From NCBI GenBank assembly GCA_041676265.1, contig JBAYSE010000006.1, positions 1 to 24,741 on the forward strand: DNA of 24,741 bases, given 5' to 3'. Both the position numbers and the translations under genes were made by a program. The notes below the pieces were generated by a model that was given only the letters and a program-made list of their open reading frames with translations, was not told the DNA's origin and ran no database searches. This DNA is from DUOJ01 sp041676265. Its GTDB lineage: Bacteria; Spirochaetota; Spirochaetia; Sphaerochaetales; Sphaerochaetaceae. The first letter of the stretch is position 1. Each line of letters begins with the position of its first letter. This document shows positions 21,840 through 24,741 of this stretch, in pieces.

Positions 21840-22937
21840 TTAATCGTAGAGTAGACCCTTGATGTCGTCATCGTCCATGTTGGAGTAATCCCAGAATTTT
21901 GCTCCGGTATCTACATTAGCAACCGGCTGGCCTTTGTAGGCTTTGTAGGAGAGCTCAACAGCCCTGTAACCAATCATGTAAGGATCCTGGGTAATTGACC
22001 CGAGGAAGTATTGGGCACGCACGGCGTTCTTTTGCTGCTCACCAGCGTCATAACCAACAGCAACAATGTTGCGGTAGGCAGGATTGCTCTTTAAGGTTGC
22101 CCCATCATCGGTCGCTGCTAAGAGACCTTTAACGGTAGCTTCGTTAGAGCAGAAAATTCCAAGGATGTTGTCGCTGATAGCGCGGTTCAAGATAGCCTGG
22201 GCTGAGTTTGTGGTGTCTGTAGCTGAAGCAGATGCAGGCACGATCATTTCAATAAATACCTTTCTCCCCCTGGTCGGGCTGTCATCTGCGATGTAGGCAA
22301 TATTACCGGTCACGGCAATGTCATCAAAGCCTATGCTGGTGTTGTTCACAATAAGATCGACCATTGTATCACGGAACCCTTTACCGCGGCTTAACAGAGA
22401 TTCACCGGCGGCGTCTTGGTTCATCACCACAATTTTAACTGGTCTTGCCACAGTAGCTGCCGCAATTTTATCTTTGATTACGGCAAACATCTTTTCAGCA
22501 GCCATACCGGCAGCCGCATAGTTATTTGTGGCGGCATTAGCCCAAATTGATCCTGCAGGCGCATTGGGTACACCTGAGTCAAACCCAATTACGGGAATCC
22601 CCTGGTTTTTGGTCTGCTGAAGTTGATCCAAGACACTATTAGTATCTAGGGCAGCCAGAGCAATCGCCACCGGGTTTTTAGCCATAGCGTTGTTCAACAT
22701 CTCAACCTGAATCTGTACATCACTTTCGGTAGGAGGTCCTTCGAAGGTAATATCGACATTGAATTCTTTAGCAGCAGCGTTTGCACCGAGCTTAACCTGT
22801 TGCCAGAAATCGTGCTGTTCCCCTTTTGAGACAACAGCAATGTACGGTTTCTTACCCTCTTGTGTCCCCGCTGAAAATAGTGGGGTGAGAGAGGCAAGAA
22901 CAACCAGAGCCAGTAATACGACTAAGGTTTTTTTCAT
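21840..22937 (-). CDS. Sugar ABC transporter substrate-binding protein (RbsB-like, Peripla_BP_4)
   Basis: This 365-residue exported protein has a signal peptide (MKKTLVVLLALVVLASLTPLFSA, about 1-23) and no lipobox. The mature part starts KPYIAVVSKGEQHDFWQQVKLG, a classic RbsB-type opening, followed by DVQIQVEMLNNAMAKNPVAI, IPVIGFDSG and AILNRAISDNILGIFCSNEATVKGLL. At 365 residues it is longer than E. coli RbsB (about 296), with a C-terminal tail ending NMDDDDIKGLLYD, as in spirochaete members. AGGAGGG lies eight nt before the ATG. It is the last gene of its operon, preceded by a hairpin (22956-22975) and followed by a terminator. Ligand is probably a monosaccharide but cannot be named. Confidence 0.95.
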   Translation of the reverse strand: MKKTLVVLLALVVLASLTPLFSAGTQEGKKPYIAVVSKGEQHDFWQQVKLGANAAAKEFNVDITFEGPPTESDVQIQVEMLNNAMAKNPVAIALAALDTNSVLDQLQQTKNQGIPVIGFDSGVPNAPAGSIWANAATNNYAAAGMAAEKMFAVIKDKIAAATVARPVKIVVMNQDAAGESLLSRGKGFRDTMVDLIVNNTSIGFDDIAVTGNIAYIADDSPTRGRKVFIEMIVPASASATDTTNSAQAILNRAISDNILGIFCSNEATVKGLLAATDDGATLKSNPAYRNIVAVGYDAGEQQKNAVRAQYFLGSITQDPYMIGYRAVELSYKAYKGQPVANVDTGAKFWDYSNMDDDDIKGLLYD

Positions 22938-22955
22938 AAATACCCTCCTGTGTGT

Positions 22956-22975
22956 CCACAGGCCTAAGCCTGTGG
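22956..22975 (-). other. Intercistronic hairpin between permease and binding-protein genes
   Basis: CCACAGGC (22956-22963) and GCCTGTGG (22968-22975) form a perfect 8-bp stem with a 4-nt loop. It lies in the 56-nt gap before the binding-protein gene, and no U-run follows on the minus strand. It could act as a processing or stabilising element that raises binding-protein output relative to the permease, or act as a weak attenuator. Confidence 0.7.
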
Positions 22976-22993
22976 TTTATCTACTTAAAACGG

Positions 22994-24223
22994 TTAATTT
23001 TCCCGTTTTTCAAACTCTTTTTCCTCGCGCTCCAAAGCCTCTGCCTGGGCTTTTTCTGCACGCTTCATCTCCTGGTAATTTTTCCTAATTTCGGCTTGCA
23101 GGACCTTTAGCTCTTCACGAAGAGCTCTCTTTTTAGTAGCAGACGCCACGTTAATCTGCCCCCTAAGGGCTTCAACTTCCAGTTGTTTATCGATTCGGTA
23201 TTGATCCGAAGGTGCCAAGATTTTGATTTCGGTAGCTTTTTTATTGCGGTAGATATCGAGGAGCACCGCCCCTAGAACAACAACTCCGGTAAAGAAAGTC
23301 TGGTACTGAGACTGTAAATTCATCGACGGCAAACCGGTTCTCAAGACACTCATGATATAAACACCAATCATAGTTCCCAGTACGGATCCGGCGCCCCCAC
23401 TAAGGCTCGTTCCGCCAATGACTGCTCCGGCAATTGCATAGAGCTCGAAGCCCTGCCCTTGTGCCGGCATAACGGTGGTATAGACAGCGGCAAAGCCGAT
23501 ACCTCCCACACCGGCTAAAAGTCCACTAATAACATAAGCCGACATCTCCCAGCGAGTGACATTAACTCCGCTTAGGCGGGCTGCCTCTTTGTTTGAGCCC
23601 ACTGCAAAGATATAACGGCCCATCTTGGTTCTAGTGAGGATGAGGAAGGCAATAAAGGCTGTTCCGAAGAGGACAATTGCTCCGGTAGGAATCGAAAAAT
23701 TACCCGCCGTATTGTATTTAAAAAGGCTCTTGAACCAACTATCTGGGGCTCCCCGGGCTGGAAAGGCTACGCTACGTACATTGGAGACAATCGAGCCAAT
23801 TCCTAGGCTTATCATCATAGTTCCCAGTGTGGCGATAAAGGGAGGCAGTGAAAGGTGGCTCACCATGAAACCGTTGAAAAACCCAAAGGCTGTGGAGACC
23901 AACAAAACCAAAAGGAGCGCAAGCCACATAGGCCATCCCCAAGTTTTAAAAGCAGTCCCCCCGATAATAGTAGAAGCCATCATCACAGTGCCACAAGAGA
24001 GGTCAATCCCCCCCGTTATAATCACAAAGGTCACCCCTATGGCGATAAAACCAATGTAGTAAGAGGAGTCCAAAATGTTTACCAGCGTCGTGTAGGAAAA
24101 GAAGTTTCTCCCAAAAATAGCAAAAAACGCATATACAATAACCAGAGCAAGGGGCGCTAATAGTTTCGACATATTAACTACTCGCCCTTTCTCCTTCAGT
24201 TCTAACCTCTCTGTTGTATCCAT
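22994..24223 (-). CDS. Ribose/xylose-type ABC transporter permease with C-terminal coiled-coil extension
   Basis: This 409-residue protein has an RbsC-like core (about 20-325). Landmarks are GGIDLSCGTVMM (71-82; usually DLSVG), GRYIFAVGSNKEAARLSGVNV (202-222), YAIAGAVIGGTSLSGGAGSVLGT and the final membrane helix (FFTGVVVLGAVLLDIY). After residue 340 comes a 70-residue highly charged segment (RIDKQLEVEALRGQINVASA ... EKEFEKREN) with heptad-like leucine and glutamate/lysine pattern, predicted coiled coil and absent from ordinary RbsC (about 320 residues). AGGAG (overlapping the ATPase stop codon) lies before the ATG at 24223. It forms the inner-membrane channel of the importer with the ATPase encoded upstream. 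Confidence 0.94.
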   Translation of the reverse strand: MDTTERLELKEKGRVVNMSKLLAPLALVIVYAFFAIFGRNFFSYTTLVNILDSSYYIGFIAIGVTFVIITGGIDLSCGTVMMASTIIGGTAFKTWGWPMWLALLLVLLVSTAFGFFNGFMVSHLSLPPFIATLGTMMISLGIGSIVSNVRSVAFPARGAPDSWFKSLFKYNTAGNFSIPTGAIVLFGTAFIAFLILTRTKMGRYIFAVGSNKEAARLSGVNVTRWEMSAYVISGLLAGVGGIGFAAVYTTVMPAQGQGFELYAIAGAVIGGTSLSGGAGSVLGTMIGVYIMSVLRTGLPSMNLQSQYQTFFTGVVVLGAVLLDIYRNKKATEIKILAPSDQYRIDKQLEVEALRGQINVASATKKRALREELKVLQAEIRKNYQEMKRAEKAQAEALEREEKEFEKREN

Positions 24224-24235
24224 AAGAGTCCACTC

Positions 24236-24741
24236 CTACATTCGTAATGTCGCTAGATGCATTACCTTCTCTTGCGTTGCATCTTCAATATCGAGAAATC
24301 CGGTAAGTTTTCCTTCACACATAACCGCCACGCGGTCACTCATGCGTAAAACCTCATTGAGTTCACTGCTTATCATGATGATTGACTTACCTTCAGCAAC
24401 CAGTTCATTCATGAGGTGGTAAATCTCGCTCTTTGCTCCCACATCAATACCTCTGGTAGGTTCATCGAAAATTAATATCGAACTATTTTTTATGAGCCAT
24501 TTAGCGATAACTACCTTTTGCTGGTTTCCTCCCGAAAGGTTATTCACAATTTGGTCAATAGAGGGGGTTCTTATCGAGAGTTTATCGACAAATGTTTCCG
24601 CCACCTTGTCCAGGTTCTTACGATGGATAAAAGCGCCGGGGGTTAACTCCTCCAGCGAAGGCATAACTACATTCTCTTCCACCGAGAGGTTTACCGCCAA
24701 GCCAAAGCGCTTACGGTCCTCTGAAAGGTAACCAATGCCCA
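24236..24741 (-). CDS. Sugar ABC transporter ATP-binding protein, RbsA/XylG type (5' part outside window)
   Basis: About 168 C-terminal residues are visible, from the second ATPase domain of a two-domain CUT2 ATPase of about 500 residues. The visible part starts GIGYLSEDRKRFGLAVNLSV, the standard linker motif before the signature. LSGGNQQKVVIAKWL is the ABC signature, ILIFDEPTRGIDVGAKSEIY the Walker B and D-loop, and MISSELNEVLRMSDRV the switch region, where SE replaces the usual histidine as is normal in this family. The frame is open to the right edge. The stop codon (24236-24238) overlaps the ribosome site of the permease gene, showing one operon. Confidence 0.95.
   Translation of the reverse strand, partial: GIGYLSEDRKRFGLAVNLSVEENVVMPSLEELTPGAFIHRKNLDKVAETFVDKLSIRTPSIDQIVNNLSGGNQQKVVIAKWLIKNSSILIFDEPTRGIDVGAKSEIYHLMNELVAEGKSIIMISSELNEVLRMSDRVAVMCEGKLTGFLDIEDATQEKVMHLATLRM

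Noticed and set aside
23625..24160. Plus-strand frames opposite the RbsC-like permease
   Set aside because: The permease match is unambiguous, and the opposing frames have no homology-like motifs or ribosome sites.

Overview
The window reads as a moderate-GC, gene-dense bacterial chromosome, most likely an anaerobic or fermentative member of the Spirochaetota. This assignment is an inference. It rests on solute-binding proteins whose signal peptides end in AGQKEA/AGTQEG-type sequences without a lipobox, on Wzi-like outer-membrane barrels, on a DUF2148 ferredoxin-domain protein, and on many sugar ABC transporters. No rRNA, tRNA, CRISPR array, insertion sequence or phage gene is visible. TTG and GTG starts are common: at least four TTG and two or three GTG starts fit well-placed Shine-Dalgarno sequences.

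Region A (1-5088, minus strand) is one operon read right to left: a CUT1-type solute-binding protein, two permeases overlapping by 4 nt, a xylose-isomerase-like TIM-barrel protein, and a Gfo/Idh/MocA dehydrogenase cut by the window start. Its ATPase is not encoded here. A 233-bp divergent control region (4856-5088) carries a near-consensus minus-strand promoter, a plus-strand promoter candidate and several repeated or palindromic elements.

Region B (5089-8344, plus strand) encodes a UroD-like protein, a ROK-family repressor and a divergent NagB-like sugar-phosphate deaminase/isomerase homologue, closed by a terminator at 8372-8400. Region C (8500-11644, plus strand) has its own promoter and encodes a DegT/StrS aminotransferase, a second Gfo/Idh dehydrogenase and a PIG-L/LmbE deacetylase. 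It converges on a second UroD-like gene (11655-12704, minus). A CBM9-like protein (plus) and a D-2-hydroxyacid dehydrogenase (minus) follow. A-C together look like an undescribed regulon for import and remodelling of an oxidisable, possibly N-acylated, amino sugar or aminocyclitol: uptake, oxidation to a keto-sugar, isomerisation, deacetylation, transamination and deamination. The substrate cannot be read from the sequence.

Region D (14396-19222) has a two-domain nucleoside diphosphate kinase-like protein with a degenerate N-terminal domain (minus), divergent from two tandem Wzi-like outer-membrane barrel genes (plus). The first of these barrel genes is broken by a frameshift at about 16021-16040.

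Region E (19219-21773) has an AsmA-like anchored protein (minus), a DUF2148 ferredoxin-domain protein (plus) and a LacI-family regulator (minus). Region F (21840-24741, minus) is the 3' part of a ribose/xylose-type (CUT2) ABC operon in the order ATPase, permease, binding protein, ended by a strong terminator at 21784-21810. LacI lies just beyond it and is the likely regulator.
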